Assembly (NCBI GenBank): GCA_964584325.1
Contig: CAZOZP010000007.1
Coordinates: 6,057 to 70,056 of the forward strand
Length of the DNA: 64,000 nucleotides
Direction: 5' to 3'
Source of the DNA: CAZOZP01 sp964584325
Lineage (GTDB): Bacteria; Bacteroidota; Ignavibacteria; Ignavibacteriales; Melioribacteraceae
Shown here piece after piece: positions 8,945 to 17,660 of this stretch. The notes below the pieces were generated by a model. The model made no database searches, was not told the DNA's origin, and saw only the letters and a program-made list of their open reading frames with translations. The translations under genes and the position numbers were made by a program. Within the stretch, counting starts at the first letter, position 1; the number at the start of each line of letters is the position of its first letter.

Positions 8945-9979
8945 TTGAAGCATTATAATATACCTGTTTTTATTCCTGAAATTGCTTGTCCGAATAAATG
9001 CGTTTTCTGCAGCCAAAACGCAATTACTGATACAACCGGATATCCTTCAGATAATGAAGTGATTGGTAAGATAGAAACTTATCTGAATACTATTCCGACT
9101 GATGCGGAAATTGAGGTTGCATTTTTCGGCGGAAATTTTACAGGAATTCCGTTTAAGCTGCAGGAAAGATTTCTGAGAATTGCAGACAAATATGTACAGT
9201 CGGGAAGAGTAAGCGGAGTAAGGTTATCTACAAGACCGGACTATATTACCAGTGAAGTAATGGAATTTCTTTCATTTTTTAAGATAAATGAAATTGAACT
9301 CGGAGCTCAGTCTTTTAATAATGATGTACTTGAGTTATCCGGCAGGGGTCACACATCTGAAGATACAATTAAAGCAGCGAGTATGATTAAGGAATGCGGA
9401 ATAAGGCTCGGACTGCAAATGATGACGGGTCTGCCCGGAGATTCGCCTGAAGGAGCGATATCAACAGCGGTTAAAATTATTGACCTTGGAGCTGACTCAA
9501 CAAGAATCTATCCTTTAATAGTTCTGGAAAATACGGAATTGGAAGCTATGTACAAAAAGGGGGAATATATTCCTCAGGATTTGGAGGAAACTGTAAATCT
9601 TTGTGCAAGAATTTATGGAATTTTTGAAACCGCAGGAGTAAAAGTGCTTAAGACGGGTCTTCATCCATCTGAGTCGATTACCGGCGGAGCATTTATTGCA
9701 GGTCCTTATCATCCGTCATTTTCGGAATTAGTGCAGACAAAGCTTTGGAAAGATGAGTTTGAATCAATCGCTGAAAAAATCAAATGCTGCAGGCAGGAAC
9801 AAGAGTCTTTCACTGAAAAAAAAAAATTACTTGTGATTTACGTGAATCCGAAATCAATTAATTCTGCTGCCGGGTATGGAGGATCGAACAGAAAAAAACT
9901 ATCTGAGATTTACGGAAATGTGTCATTCAAAGCAGATTATTCTTTAAAAGCCAGGGAGTATTATGTTTTGTATAGTTGA
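8945..9979 (+). CDS. Elp3-like radical SAM protein
   Basis: A 344-residue protein with a [4Fe-4S] radical SAM cluster motif C-x3-C-x2-C at residues ~12-19 ('CPNKCVFC'), followed by 'EVAFFGGNFTGIP', 'GVRLSTRPDYI', 'ELGAQSFNNDVLELSGRGH' and 'MMTGLPGDSPEG', all typical of the Elp3/HemN-like branch. The start must be the TTG at 8945: an in-frame TAG lies at 8933-8935 and the cluster motif follows only 11 residues later. It lacks the C-terminal acetyltransferase domain of true Elp3. The substrate is unknown. The last 17 bases overlap the next gene, pointing to coupled translation. Confidence 0.85.
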   Translation: MKHYNIPVFIPEIACPNKCVFCSQNAITDTTGYPSDNEVIGKIETYLNTIPTDAEIEVAFFGGNFTGIPFKLQERFLRIADKYVQSGRVSGVRLSTRPDYITSEVMEFLSFFKINEIELGAQSFNNDVLELSGRGHTSEDTIKAASMIKECGIRLGLQMMTGLPGDSPEGAISTAVKIIDLGADSTRIYPLIVLENTELEAMYKKGEYIPQDLEETVNLCARIYGIFETAGVKVLKTGLHPSESITGGAFIAGPYHPSFSELVQTKLWKDEFESIAEKIKCCRQEQESFTEKKKLLVIYVNPKSINSAAGYGGSNRKKLSEIYGNVSFKADYSLKAREYYVLYS

Positions 9980-10652
9980 TGCAAGAATTCCGGAGCAAGC
10001 TAAATTGAAACTTTCCGAATTTGCCACAGTAATCAGCTTTCAAAAGGACGATTATAAACCTGAATATCTTTCAGGGCATCCGGATGTTTTTCTGTTTCAG
10101 TATCGGAATAATATTGTTATTGCACCTGAAATCGAAAAATTCGCAGACATGAACCTATCGGTCTTAAAATGCACAAAAAGCAAAGGATACAGCAAAGTGG
10201 ATGCGGATTATCCGGGATGTACAGCATATAATGCCGCAATCGGGGATACAATATTTATTCATAATCTTCAATTCACTGATAAGGCTGTGGAATCTTTAAC
10301 TGCCGGAATGAGGAGAATTAATGTTAAACAAGGCTTTTCAAGATGCAGTACAATTCACTTAGGAAAAGACTGCTTTATTACTTCAGATAAGAGCATTATG
10401 AAATCTTTGGATTCTGCAGGAATTGAATGCGAGTATTTATCTCCGGAAGGAATAATACTTAAAGGATGCAGGCACGGATTATTGGGAGGAACTGCCGGAG
10501 TTCTCGGGGATAAATTATTCTTATGCGGCAATGCGGATTTCTATCCGGAAGGAACAGCATTAAGACACATTACGGAAGCAAGGAATATTACTCTAATTGA
10601 GCTTTACGAAGGTCCGCTGATAGATTGCGGAGGGATATTTTTCTGCGAATGA
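9963..10652 (+). CDS. DUF6873-like protein with predicted guanidine-modifying-enzyme (GME/pentein) fold
   Basis: A 229-residue cytoplasmic protein. 'SGHPDVFLFQY' near residue 37, 'INVKQGFSRCSTI' and 'CFITSDKSIMKSL' near residues 120-145, 'GLLGGTAGVLGDKLFLCGN' and a final 'LIDCGGIFF' recall the DUF6873 family, known mostly from clostridia and assigned to the GME (pentein) fold. Pentein enzymes act on guanidino groups with a catalytic Cys or similar; I cannot confirm a catalytic triad here, so this may be a non-catalytic relative. The ATG has AGGGAG upstream and overlaps the radical SAM gene by 17 bases. It ends exactly where the convergent TPR gene ends. Confidence 0.7.
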   Translation: MFCIVDARIPEQAKLKLSEFATVISFQKDDYKPEYLSGHPDVFLFQYRNNIVIAPEIEKFADMNLSVLKCTKSKGYSKVDADYPGCTAYNAAIGDTIFIHNLQFTDKAVESLTAGMRRINVKQGFSRCSTIHLGKDCFITSDKSIMKSLDSAGIECEYLSPEGIILKGCRHGLLGGTAGVLGDKLFLCGNADFYPEGTALRHITEARNITLIELYEGPLIDCGGIFFCE

Positions 10653-12509
10653 TTAACCGTAAATCAATCTGTTAAGCTGGTCTTTGTATTTGTTAATCTG
10701 ATCCTGTGCCATTTGATTAAGGAGTCCGCTCTTTGCAGCTTTTTCCTGAACAAGCTTATCAATTCTTTCTTTATAATCATTGATTTTATCTCTTAATCGG
10801 CCTTCGTTATATTCCTTCTTTGCGGCAATGTCTTTTCTTATAATCTCTGTATCTCGTTCTTTTTGAGTTTTCATCAAGCTGATTTTCTTTATCAGACGCT
10901 TTTTTTCTGAAACCTTTTCCCACCCGGTATTCATTACCGAAAAGAATGAAAAAATAAGTCCAACAACAAAAGCAACGCCACCCCAGGTAATTCCGTTTAT
11001 CATTATTGTTCCGATGAAAGAGGAGAAGTCTTCAGTATTTGTCTCATTATTCATAAAAGTTCCGGCGAACCCGACAATAATAAACACAATCAGTGAAAAC
11101 AGAATGTTATAGTAAACAGCATTGCTCATAGCCTTTCCCGAATCGTACTTCTTTTCAGTATCGAGTTTTTCAAGCTTCATTTCCAAAGCCTGAGTTGTTT
11201 CGGTATAATAAATTTCGGTACGATTAATCATATCATCAAGCTGGTTTTTAAGCTGTGTCTGAACATCGTTTATGGACTGTTCAGCTGCATTCATTTTATA
11301 GCGGAGTTCATTGATTTCCCGATTATAAACATCCAGATCTTCTTCCAGTCTGGCTTTATTTGTTGTGTTATAGAGATTAATAATGTCATCCACCAGCACT
11401 TTTGAACTTTCTCTTAAATAGCCTCCGAGCATTAAGATAATCACATTCGGGTTGTTTTTGTATTTTTCATAAATCTTGGTAAGAAATTCTATTTTATTAA
11501 GAACCCGCGTAGCATCAATATTTTCAAAAGTCAGAGTACCGATTTTACTTAGCAGTTCTTCGATGGAATCCATTGGCAATCCTTCGTAAACAAAGGTAGA
11601 TTCAATTAAGTAATCAAGTTCTTCACACAGGTTGGCAAATTCAGGCTGTGCAAGAATAGAGTATGTAATAGCAGAGCGCAGGAAATAATCAAACAAAGGC
11701 AGATTTTGGTTGTCAACTGCGTATTGGAATCTCAGTTTATCGAAAGCAACAAGTTCGCCTAAAATTTCAAGCGCCCGGTGTTCATTTCCATTTTTGTTTT
11801 CGATAAGTGCAGTATAGAATGAAGCAGTTATTGCTCCGGGTTTATATTTCTGTGCTTCGCTGAAATGACTGAGTGCTTCATCATAATTATTTGCCTTCAT
11901 AAAAATAAAAGCGGTATAGATTGTAAGAAGGTAATGAAAATGATTTTTAAGCGTATCATTAAGTTTGGAAGATTCAAGAAGCTGTCTGCTTTTATTTAGC
12001 TGGTCCAGAGCTTTATTGATATTATATATCCTGGGATCAAAAGTAAGAACAACTGCATAATAAATAAAACTAAGGAAGTTATTAGTTGATGCATTTCTTT
12101 CAATCAGGTTTATTGTTGAAAGCGCAAAATACTGCTTTTCCTTATCGTTTTTCTGAAGTGCCCATTTGCTGAAAAAATTCTTTACATCCTTATAATCTTT
12201 AGATTGTGAAAGTGTGTTTTTTCCAAATGCTGTCAAACCATCTTCTGCGAGTTTAAGGATAGGAGATGAAGAAATCCAGAAGTAGGGTGCAAATTCATAA
12301 ATCAGAAGTACTTCAGAGAATTCATAAGGTAAGTAAGAGGCTCCGTATTTGGAAACATCGTTCAGAAAATCATCAGGATTATAGCTGTAATTAATATAAT
12401 GATGAAACTTATTTCGCGCCATTCCCTTAAACTTATTAATAAGGAACTGTTGGCGTGAAAGTGCAGATTCATCGTGTGAATCAATGTTGTCGAAATTCAT
12501 TTTACCCAT
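10653..12509 (-). CDS. TPR and coiled-coil membrane protein of unknown function
   Basis: A 618-residue protein I do not recognise. Residues ~60-350 are helical with TPR-like repeats (for example 'NNYDEALSHFSEAQKYKPGA'). Residues ~385-450 are a coiled coil. Two transmembrane helices follow at about 470-490 ('NILFSLIVFIIVGFAGTF') and 508-532 ('GITWGGVAFVVGLIFSFFSV'), then a second, highly charged coiled coil to the end. There is no signal peptide, so both long arms probably face the cytoplasm around a membrane hairpin. It lies about 105 bases downstream of the kinase gene on the same strand, at the end of the glmM-kinase run, so a link to that sensor is possible but unproven. Confidence 0.6.
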   Translation of the reverse strand: MGKMNFDNIDSHDESALSRQQFLINKFKGMARNKFHHYINYSYNPDDFLNDVSKYGASYLPYEFSEVLLIYEFAPYFWISSSPILKLAEDGLTAFGKNTLSQSKDYKDVKNFFSKWALQKNDKEKQYFALSTINLIERNASTNNFLSFIYYAVVLTFDPRIYNINKALDQLNKSRQLLESSKLNDTLKNHFHYLLTIYTAFIFMKANNYDEALSHFSEAQKYKPGAITASFYTALIENKNGNEHRALEILGELVAFDKLRFQYAVDNQNLPLFDYFLRSAITYSILAQPEFANLCEELDYLIESTFVYEGLPMDSIEELLSKIGTLTFENIDATRVLNKIEFLTKIYEKYKNNPNVIILMLGGYLRESSKVLVDDIINLYNTTNKARLEEDLDVYNREINELRYKMNAAEQSINDVQTQLKNQLDDMINRTEIYYTETTQALEMKLEKLDTEKKYDSGKAMSNAVYYNILFSLIVFIIVGFAGTFMNNETNTEDFSSFIGTIMINGITWGGVAFVVGLIFSFFSVMNTGWEKVSEKKRLIKKISLMKTQKERDTEIIRKDIAAKKEYNEGRLRDKINDYKERIDKLVQEKAAKSGLLNQMAQDQINKYKDQLNRLIYG

Positions 12510-12613
12510 AACACTTCTTCCATGAAGTTAATTGTAATCCTTTACAACAATATAATCGAGAAAAACAAATATTTTTTTAATTTAGTCTGCTACCCGCCGG
12601 AAAAAAAAAACCA

Positions 12614-14584
12614 TTATTCTGTCAAAGGAATAATTATTCTAAAACAGCTTCCTTTCCCCTTTTCGCTGTCGAGAGTTATTTTGATTGAATTTAGGTCGCA
12701 GAATTTTTTTACCAGTGCAAGGCCCAATCCGTTTCCTTCGTATTTCCTTGTATATCCCTGTTCTTCCTGAGAGAAAGGTTCAAAAATTCTCTCCTGATAT
12801 TCGGGTGATATCCCGATTCCGGTATCAGTAATTAACACTTCCATTTCACCCGGATTTCTTTTTGTTGAAATTTTTATTTCGCCCTGCTTTGTGTATTTAA
12901 TGGAGTTATCTAATAGATTAGCAAGAATCTGAGTAATGGTGTACCGGTCAATGACCAGTGTATGGTCAAAATCACCCTTCTCAAAAATAAGCTCCAGTTT
13001 CTTTTCCTTAGCCTTTGCAGTCATTTCGCGTACTAAAGAAGAAATAACATTTTCAGAAAGATTTAACTTAACCGGATTCAGCTTAAAATTTCCTGTTTGA
13101 ATTTCTGACATATTAAGTATAAGATCGATGGTTCTTATTATTCGGTCGCCTGCATTTGCGATAATTTCAAAAGAAGACAGAAATTCAGAATCAACGTTAC
13201 CTGAGACTTCTTCCTTTATTAAGGAGGTAAAACTTAAAATTGCATTTACAGGCGTACGGATTTCATGAGACATCTGGGCAAGGAATTCAGTTTTTAATCT
13301 ATCGGCTTTTTCAGCTTGCTTTTTTGCGGCTTTGAGTTCAGTAATATATTTATTTCTTTCAATTTCAGCAGCAGATCTTTGAGCAAAAAGTTTCAGGAAA
13401 GAAACATTAAAGTCAGACTGTTTCATCCGGACACTGCTCATAATGACTATAACCCCGTTAACATTTTCCATTGAATCCTTCAAAGAAATACCGAGGTAGG
13501 ATTCCGCAGAAAACAATTCCAAAAGTTTTTGTCCGGGGTATTTTAACAGTATTTCTCTATCAACATAAAAAATTCCTTCCTGAATTATTTTTTCGCAAGG
13601 AGTGCCCTTAATGGCATATTCAACGTTTGTCAGGAATTTACCGCTGTTGTAAAGAGATAGTGTCCGCAGGTTTTCACCTTCGGTCATTTGAGCAATGAAA
13701 ACAGTTTCTACATCTAATGTCTGACTAATTTTTTCAACTAATGTGTTAAAAAAATCTTTTCCGGTTTTTGTGGAAAGTACTTCGGCTACATCCTTTAACT
13801 TTTTCTCGAACTTGTATTTTTCGGAAACCTCTTCAAATGAAATTCCTACTTTCGCTGCCGGCAGAGGAAAAGCTTTAACTAAATAAATCTGATTGCCTTG
13901 AAACGGTACTGTTAATTCTGCCTGAACGCCGGTTCTTACGACATCAGCATAAATGCGCGGAATGTCTTGTTCTCGTAAAGCAGGAAATATTTCATCAATA
14001 TATTTCCCGATTAAATCGGAGGCTAAAAAACCGGTCATCTTTTCGCCGGCCGGGTTGCAGGCAAGCATCTTTAATGTGTGGTCGTCTTCAGGATTTTCCA
14101 GATGGTAGATATATAATCCTGAATACATGTTATTGTAAATTTCAAGACTGATATCTACTTGTTCTTTCAATGAGTTTTGTGTTTTGTAGTGTTTCTGTAC
14201 TTCTTCAAAATGAATGTAAATTTCTTTTGTGCTGTTTACTATGGCTTTAATTTTAAGAAATTTGTTCTCACCGTTACGGCACAGTACTTTAAATATCTGA
14301 GGTTTTATTTCACCATCAGTTATCCCTTTCAATGAATTTTCCCACATTCTCCTTGCCATCTCGCGATAGTTCTTGTCATCATAAACATTATTAAACCACG
14401 CTGCTACAGAAGGAATGTCTTCTAAGGAATATCCAAGTAATTCCTCGGCCTTTGGGCTTATGTAAACAACCTTTTCAGCTTTTACAATGTAAACCGGAAC
14501 ATTTGCGAACCGCAGAACATTGTCAAGGTCGGTCTTTACGAATTCAGATGTGTTTTCTTGACTTTCCATTTCAGAATTTTTCAT
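12614..14584 (-). CDS. Soluble sensor histidine kinase (PAS-PAS-GAF-HisKA-HATPase)
   Basis: The 656-residue product has two PAS domains (~20-135 with 'VVYISPKAEELLGYS'; ~150-265), a GAF domain (~275-410), a HisKA dimerisation helix with H-box 'FLAQMSHEIRTPVNAIL' near 430, and a HATPase domain with N-box 'NLLDNSIKYTKQG', 'ITDTGIGIS' and 'GNGLGLALV'. No transmembrane segment is visible, so it should sense a cytoplasmic signal. No receiver domain or adjacent regulator is present on this strand. The dimerisation segment 'AGDRIIRTIDLILNMSEIQ' is shared with the kinases at 22400 and 32358. It follows the small membrane protein gene by 35 bases. Confidence 0.9.
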   Translation of the reverse strand: MKNSEMESQENTSEFVKTDLDNVLRFANVPVYIVKAEKVVYISPKAEELLGYSLEDIPSVAAWFNNVYDDKNYREMARRMWENSLKGITDGEIKPQIFKVLCRNGENKFLKIKAIVNSTKEIYIHFEEVQKHYKTQNSLKEQVDISLEIYNNMYSGLYIYHLENPEDDHTLKMLACNPAGEKMTGFLASDLIGKYIDEIFPALREQDIPRIYADVVRTGVQAELTVPFQGNQIYLVKAFPLPAAKVGISFEEVSEKYKFEKKLKDVAEVLSTKTGKDFFNTLVEKISQTLDVETVFIAQMTEGENLRTLSLYNSGKFLTNVEYAIKGTPCEKIIQEGIFYVDREILLKYPGQKLLELFSAESYLGISLKDSMENVNGVIVIMSSVRMKQSDFNVSFLKLFAQRSAAEIERNKYITELKAAKKQAEKADRLKTEFLAQMSHEIRTPVNAILSFTSLIKEEVSGNVDSEFLSSFEIIANAGDRIIRTIDLILNMSEIQTGNFKLNPVKLNLSENVISSLVREMTAKAKEKKLELIFEKGDFDHTLVIDRYTITQILANLLDNSIKYTKQGEIKISTKRNPGEMEVLITDTGIGISPEYQERIFEPFSQEEQGYTRKYEGNGLGLALVKKFCDLNSIKITLDSEKGKGSCFRIIIPLTE

Positions 14585-14619
14585 AAGTAAATAGATAATC
14601 GGAAGATTCCTGAATAATT

Positions 14620-15081
14620 TTACTTCCAGACACCTATATGAGTATTAATAATTTCAGTCTGCACTTTTTTGCGTTGATATCTGGCAAGTCTTGCTTTTTC
14701 GTCTTCAAGCCAGGCTATTACATCAAACAGAAGAAAAACAAATACAATGCCCATTATTATAAAGAAAATAAAAAGAAGAATATAGCTTATATATGTTTTA
14801 TCCAGAATAAAGAATATAAAAGCACCGGGAATAATTACAAAGACTGCAACAAAACTAAGCCAGAAATATTTTTTTAGTTGAAATAAATTCACAGAAATAA
14901 CAAAAACAATTGATGATCCGAGAATGTCAAGAATAAGGCTGACAATGAATACATTGTGAAATAGAGAATGGATAATTGCGGCAAGGAAACAGAAAATCGG
15001 CAGTCTGAATGTAAGCACAGAGTGTATTTCTTTCAGTAAATCCACTCTGTGCTGAATGTATGCTGCCGTAAGTTTTTCCAT
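14620..15081 (-). CDS. Small four-helix membrane protein, unknown function
   Basis: A 153-residue protein with four hydrophobic segments at about residues 27-45, 48-66, 74-95 and 100-122, and short charged ends; the C-terminal 30 residues are basic and cytoplasmic-looking. No known family is recognised. Its start lies four bases after the glmM stop and the histidine kinase begins 35 bases after it, so it is probably cotranscribed with both. The ribosome-binding site is weak, in keeping with coupling to glmM translation. Confidence 0.6.
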   Translation of the reverse strand: MEKLTAAYIQHRVDLLKEIHSVLTFRLPIFCFLAAIIHSLFHNVFIVSLILDILGSSIVFVISVNLFQLKKYFWLSFVAVFVIIPGAFIFFILDKTYISYILLFIFFIIMGIVFVFLLFDVIAWLEDEKARLARYQRKKVQTEIINTHIGVWK

Positions 15082-15085
15082 TGAA

Positions 15086-16435
15086 TCAGAAATATTTTTT
15101 AATTTCCGAAAAATACTCGTTTATGTATTGATCAGCGGAACTTTGCGATCCGGCTTCAGCAATACAGCGAATAATCGGTTCTGTATTCGATTTTCTGAAA
15201 TGTACCCAATGGTCAGGGAAATCAATTCTTAATCCGTCTTCAGTATTTATTTTTCCGTCTTTATATTTTGCCTTGAGTTTATCAAGAATTTTATCAGGAT
15301 TAACATTGCCGAGTTCAATTTTCTTCTTTGAAATAAAATATTTAGGAAGAGAATTTTTCAATTCCGACAAACTGCCTCCGAATTCGAGTAAATGCTGAAG
15401 AGTAAGTACAGTTCCTGCAAGTGCGTCTCTTCCATAATGAAGTTCCGGATAAATAACACCGCCGCTTCCTTCTCCGCCAATTACAGAAGCAGTTTTTTTC
15501 ATGATAGAAACAACATTTGCTTCCCCCACAGGAGAGCGAAATACTTCACATCCGAATGATTTGGCTATATCATCTACTGCTCTTGTGGTAGAAAGATTTA
15601 TAGTGACACTTCCGGGGGTTTTCCCAAGAATAAATTTCACAGCTTGTGCAATAGTGTTTTCTTCAATGAAGGGTTCGCCTTTTTCTGTTATCAGAACCAG
15701 ACGGTCAACATCAGGGTCAACTACAATACCGATATCGGCACCGCTTTCCTTCACTGCTTTCATTGTATCCGTAAGATTTTCAGGTATCGGCTCCGGCAAT
15801 CGTGGAAATATTCCGGTCTTCTCGCAATTAATTGAAATTACTTCGCAGCCCAGTCTTTCAAGAAGCTGAGGCATAACATAAGAGCCTGCCCCGTTCACAC
15901 AGTCTAAAAGTACTTTGAACTTTCTTTTTCTGATATTATCAACATCTATTAGGTTCAGATTAAGAGTATCGCCGATATGCTTCTCAAGTCCCTTAGTATA
16001 ATTCTCGTATTTCCCGAGTTTGTTCCAAGGCTCAAATGTTTCGAATGATGCTTCGAAATTATCAAGCATTTCTTTGTTTTCTTCAACAGTCATAAATTCG
16101 CCCTTACTGTTTAACAGCTTAAGTGCATTCCATTCGTTGGGATTGTGACTGGCTGTTATTGCAATTCCGCCTGCAGCTTTTAATTCCCTTACATTATATA
16201 GAACAGTAGGAGTAGGGCATATACCTATATCTATTACATCATTGCCTTTTGCCAGGAGTGTTCCGGTTACAAGATTGCGCACCATTTCTCCTGTGATTCT
16301 GCCGTCGCCTCCTATAACGATTTTTCCTTTCCCGCAGAATCTGCTGTATGCCGATGTATATTTAACAATAGTAAGAGGGTCTAATCCATTCCCGATTATT
16401 CCTCTGATTCCGGAAACGCTAACCATTAATGCCAT
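15086..16435 (-). CDS. glmM: Phosphoglucosamine mutase (alpha-D-phosphohexomutase family)
   Basis: The 449-residue product converts glucosamine-6-phosphate to glucosamine-1-phosphate for UDP-GlcNAc, peptidoglycan and LPS synthesis. It has the four family signatures: the phosphoserine loop 'ITASHNPNEWNALKLL' near residue 95, the metal loop 'VDPDVDRLVLI' near 235, the sugar-binding 'GGEGSGGVIYPELHYGRD' near 318, and the C-terminal phosphate-binding 'RKSNTEPIIRC'. The start has GAGGA upstream. A phosphomannomutase/phosphoglucomutase activity cannot be excluded from sequence, but length and signatures favour GlmM. Confidence 0.85.
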   Translation of the reverse strand: MALMVSVSGIRGIIGNGLDPLTIVKYTSAYSRFCGKGKIVIGGDGRITGEMVRNLVTGTLLAKGNDVIDIGICPTPTVLYNVRELKAAGGIAITASHNPNEWNALKLLNSKGEFMTVEENKEMLDNFEASFETFEPWNKLGKYENYTKGLEKHIGDTLNLNLIDVDNIRKRKFKVLLDCVNGAGSYVMPQLLERLGCEVISINCEKTGIFPRLPEPIPENLTDTMKAVKESGADIGIVVDPDVDRLVLITEKGEPFIEENTIAQAVKFILGKTPGSVTINLSTTRAVDDIAKSFGCEVFRSPVGEANVVSIMKKTASVIGGEGSGGVIYPELHYGRDALAGTVLTLQHLLEFGGSLSELKNSLPKYFISKKKIELGNVNPDKILDKLKAKYKDGKINTEDGLRIDFPDHWVHFRKSNTEPIIRCIAEAGSQSSADQYINEYFSEIKKYF

Positions 16436-16561
16436 AATATCCTCACAAAATATTTTATATTCCCAAAAATAATTATTGAGGGAATAAACCCAAATTAAAT
16501 TATTCTTTTATTTTAAGCTTATCTATATTTCGTTTAACAAATTCGCAGAAAAAGGATAAAT

Positions 16562-17419
16562 ATGTGGTTACTTTTTGCATTGCTCAATCCGGTCTCTGAA
16601 GCACTCAGGAGCATGTTTGTTAAAAAAACTTCTGCGAAAATTCATCCCATTCATATTTCACTAATGAATAATTTTCTTTCCTTTGTTTTATTCACACCTC
16701 TTTTGTTTTTTATAGATCTGAAATTCAACTGGCTTTTCTGGATTGGAGTAACCGGGTCAGCCATAATCAATCTTCTTGCATCAATTTATTATATAAAGGC
16801 AATTGCATCAGATGACATTTCGATAGTTATGCCGATGCTGAGTTTTACTCCGTTATTTCTTCTGTTCAGCTCTCCATTTATCCTTGGAGAGTTTCCCGGA
16901 GTAGAAGGTTTATTGGGAATTCTTTGTATTGTATTCGGTTCATATACATTGAATCTTAATATTAGAAAATTCAGTCTTACTGAACCATTCAAAGCTCTGT
17001 TGAGGAGTAAAGGTACAAGATACATGCTGTTTGTCTCATTTATCTGGAGCATTTCTGCAAATTGTGATAAGATTTCGATAAATAATTCTTCAGTTATTCA
17101 ACATATCGCATTTGTAAATATCATGGTTTTTCTGGGAATGCTGCTGATTGTAAAATTAAGAGGACAGCTTGATTTAAAAGTGTTGAATGAGAATAAGGGC
17201 CAACTGATGATTATCAGCGCATTTACTGCATCAGCTTTTATAATTCACAATACTGCCTTATCTCTTACACTTGCAGCCTATGTAATAGCCTTAAAGCGTC
17301 TTGCCGGGATGATTTCTGTGTTTCTCGGACATTTCTTTCTGAAGGAAGTCGGCATAAAATATAGACTTGCAGGAGCCGCCATTATGCTGTGCGGGGTAAT
17401 ACTAATACTTTTTGATTAA
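16562..17419 (+). CDS. EamA/DMT superfamily transporter
   Basis: A 285-residue inner-membrane protein with about ten hydrophobic helices arranged as two EamA-like halves (residues 1-135 and 145-285). The second half shows 'FIWSISANCDKISINN' and an ending 'GVKYRL...GAAIMLCGVILILFD'-type helix. DMT members export or import small metabolites; the substrate is not predictable. It is a single gene with a strong AAAGGA ribosome-binding site, divergent from glmM. Confidence 0.85.
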   Translation: MWLLFALLNPVSEALRSMFVKKTSAKIHPIHISLMNNFLSFVLFTPLLFFIDLKFNWLFWIGVTGSAIINLLASIYYIKAIASDDISIVMPMLSFTPLFLLFSSPFILGEFPGVEGLLGILCIVFGSYTLNLNIRKFSLTEPFKALLRSKGTRYMLFVSFIWSISANCDKISINNSSVIQHIAFVNIMVFLGMLLIVKLRGQLDLKVLNENKGQLMIISAFTASAFIIHNTALSLTLAAYVIALKRLAGMISVFLGHFFLKEVGIKYRLAGAAIMLCGVILILFD

Positions 17420-17521
17420 ATTCAAATCAGTAATCTTCTATGATAATAATCACAAAGTTATGATTAAAATGAATTATTGATTTCTTCTCTTGTTTGAGAT
17501 AAGTCATTAGTAAAAAAAATA

Positions 17522-17550
17522 TTGACTTGTTCATTTATTATTTGTAAATA
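17522..17550 (+). promoter_or_regulatory. Candidate sigma70-type promoter for the TonB receptor/YfiR-kinase genes
   Basis: TTGACT (17522-17527) and TAAATA (17545-17550) are separated by 17 bases, about 110 bases upstream of the receptor start. The region is very AT-rich, so chance matches are likely, but the spacing is ideal and an inverted repeat lies just downstream. Confidence 0.4.
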
Positions 17551-17571
17551 AAGTTAATGATATTGAAAAAT

Positions 17572-17598
17572 ACAATTACAAAAGTTACATGTAATTGT
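17572..17598. promoter_or_regulatory. 9-9-9 inverted repeat, candidate operator
   Basis: ACAATTACA (17572-17580) and its exact complement TGTAATTGT (17590-17598) are separated by nine bases. The pair lies about 22 bases after the candidate -10 element and 62 bases before the receptor ATG, where a repressor or activator could act. A smaller CTGTT/AACAG stem follows at 17599-17614. The cognate regulator is unknown. Confidence 0.45.
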
Positions 17599-17660
17599 CT
17601 GTTCTGAAAAACAGAATTAATTATTTTTACAGCAGCATAATTTAGTTTGAATTCGGAAAA

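Noticed and set aside
14638..14877. 79-codon plus-strand open frame opposite the small membrane protein
   Set aside because: Lys/Tyr/Asn-rich translation of the antisense of a hydrophobic protein; the minus-strand frame has proper transmembrane helices and operon spacing.
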